NCBI RefSeq assembly: GCF_020740795.1
Contig: NC_067282.1
Coordinates: 130,195,132 to 130,259,131, forward strand
Length of the DNA stretch: 64,000 bases
Direction: 5' to 3'
From: Apus apus
Lineage: Eukaryota > Chordata > Aves > Apodiformes > Apodidae
Both the position numbers and the translations under genes were made by a program. Shown here piece after piece: positions 62,553 to 64,000 of the stretch (within the stretch, counting starts at the first letter, position 1; every line of letters starts with the position of its first letter). Under the pieces are notes generated by a model, which saw only the letters and a program-made list of their open reading frames with translations, was not told the origin of the DNA and ran no database searches.

Positions 62553-63790
62553 TTACTGAAAAAGAATTTTAATTAAATGCTGAATGTCGTGCAGCTTTTA
62601 TTTCCCTGCAATTTAGGGCAGCTCTGTCTGGTTTGGAGCAGTATAACATTCTCCACAGACAGAGTGGGATGGTTGCTGGGTGCTGTGGGTGCCGTGGGCC
62701 TGTGACTGCAGGGTGAGTTATAAACCCTGAAATAAAGCTCCTTGCCATGTTTCTGCTGGTGGACTGCACTGCCCACTCCTGAAACGTGTAGCTCTTCTTA
62801 GAAAGCATTTGAAATTCTCGTGTCCACTCTTCTGCCCCTGGCTGCAGCAGTCCACCTCCTGTTCTTTGGTACTGTCTTTAGAATTGCAAAGCTAGGTGAA
62901 AGCGTGTCAGTCCAGTGTGGCATCTTTTCTCTGAAAGCATCACCATAAAAAAAAAAAACAAACAATAACGTATCATTTAAAAAGTTAAGTGTTCGCTCTT
63001 GAATTTGTTTGAAGTTGGATCTCCAAAGGATTAATGTCTACTCAAAAACAAGTCATCATTGCATCACATATCAGGCTGCAAATTCATTATCATCTTAAAT
63101 TCACAGAAGTCTTCACTGCCCCTCAGAAGGGTGTCCCCAGCCATAGTCATGTGTTCTCTCCACTTCCTTTCTGCTGGCACTTGCCCTGGGGTGACTTCAT
63201 GTTCGCTCACACTGGAAAGCTGGGCAGGATGATTTTGGTTTTGGTTTCTTGGGGATTTTTTTTTTTTTTTTCATTAGTTGCCTAAGTGCCTGTAGGAAAG
63301 CAACAAGCAGCTGCAGCTGAAGGACAAGAGTATGTCTTTGTGACACGGGCTTTTCTGGGGTTAAGCATCTCGTGAAACCACTACTCAGAAAAGCATCTTT
63401 GCTATCTTACCGCTCTGGATACGCTGTGTAGCGTTGCTTCTGCGTCAGGCCAAGTGCGAAAATCTGTCCTGTAAGCTGCAGATCCTGTGCTGAGTTGGGT
63501 TGATTTGAAGGCTGTTCTTGGCTGGGGCAAGGGCTGCTGAGAGGGATCCGCTGGCAGGAGCGTGGCCAAAGGTTGTGCACGATTTAGGGTACCCAGTGGT
63601 CTCATTTAAGTCTATGGGAACGCTTCATTCAGGGGCTTTTAAGTGAAGTACGTGCACAAGACTTCGCAGGATCAGAGCCTAACCCTATGCATTTTCCAGG
63701 ATCTGTTCTTAATACGTATTCCACTAAGCCCTTATCGTGCTGCCAGGTGCTGTACATGGCAAGAAATGCCGCTCTCCGTGGGATCAAACC
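62553..63790. other. Intergenic sequence
   Basis: About 1.2 kb without a recognisable gene. It contains short homopolymer runs (poly-A at 62,947, poly-T at 63,257). Confidence 0.4.
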
Positions 63791-64000
63791 CACCTCAATG
63801 GAACTGGCCCTTTTTGTGTCTGCACACGGTGCCCGGGGCAGTGCTGGGAGCCCTGGGAGCTGCTGCCCTCCCTCCCGGAGGTGCCTGGCGGGCCTCCCCG
63901 CGCAGCACTTGGGCGAAGGTGGAGCTTACCCCCCTTCTCCTCAGCCTTTCCCGAAGGGAGACGCCGAGCCTCCCAGGCCAGACGCCAGGAGGAGGCCGGC
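63791..64000. promoter_or_regulatory. GC-rich, CpG-containing right edge
   Basis: GC content and CpG frequency rise over the last 200 bases. By human synteny PARVB follows SAMM50, so this could be the edge of its promoter CpG island. That is inference only; no exon is identified. Confidence 0.3.

Noticed and set aside
63791-64000. PARVB first exon at the right edge
   Set aside because: Expected from human gene order, but no parvin N-terminal sequence is readable here; only a rise in GC content is seen.

Overview
This is a vertebrate, almost certainly avian, nuclear genome window. Evidence for a bird: many CR1 LINE copies ending in the ATTCTATG octamer tail, an endogenous-retrovirus LTR with an avian-type TGTCCTGG start, and two multi-exon genes with GT-AG introns. 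The species cannot be named from sequence alone.

Layout on the + strand. 1-10.98 kb is intergenic, with CR1 pieces at about 0.47, 4.85, 8.25, 9.86 and 10.12 kb. The 4.85-6.35 kb copy keeps an uninterrupted reverse-transcriptase frame. 10.98-12.1 kb is a G-rich minisatellite that runs into the CpG-island promoter of a patatin-like phospholipase gene. That gene (PNPLA3-type, nine coding exons, 505 aa) spans 12,383-29,848. A 3.4 kb spacer follows, holding a 600-bp antisense LTR and a second LTR-like end that stops about 230 bp before the next start codon. SAMM50 (15 coding exons, 469 aa) spans 33,288-50,377. Its first intron carries a CR1 of the same subfamily as the 5-kb copy, and one of its introns has a GC donor. 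Every splice junction of both genes was traced by eye, and the summed lengths are exact multiples of three.

50.4-64 kb is downstream and repeat-rich: a possible solo LTR at 58.4-58.9 kb, an old rearranged CR1 with ORF1-like and RT-like parts at about 59.6-61.2 kb, and directly after it a small cluster of exon-like segments (61,316-62,552) that reads as a broken WWE domain of the PARP12/ZC3HAV1/TIPARP kind. In human the order is PNPLA3-SAMM50-PARVB, so the GC-rich right edge may approach the PARVB promoter, but no PARVB exon is visible here.

Functionally, PNPLA3 is a lipid-droplet acyl hydrolase/transferase, and SAMM50 is the core of the mitochondrial outer-membrane beta-barrel insertase. They are conserved neighbours rather than members of one pathway.
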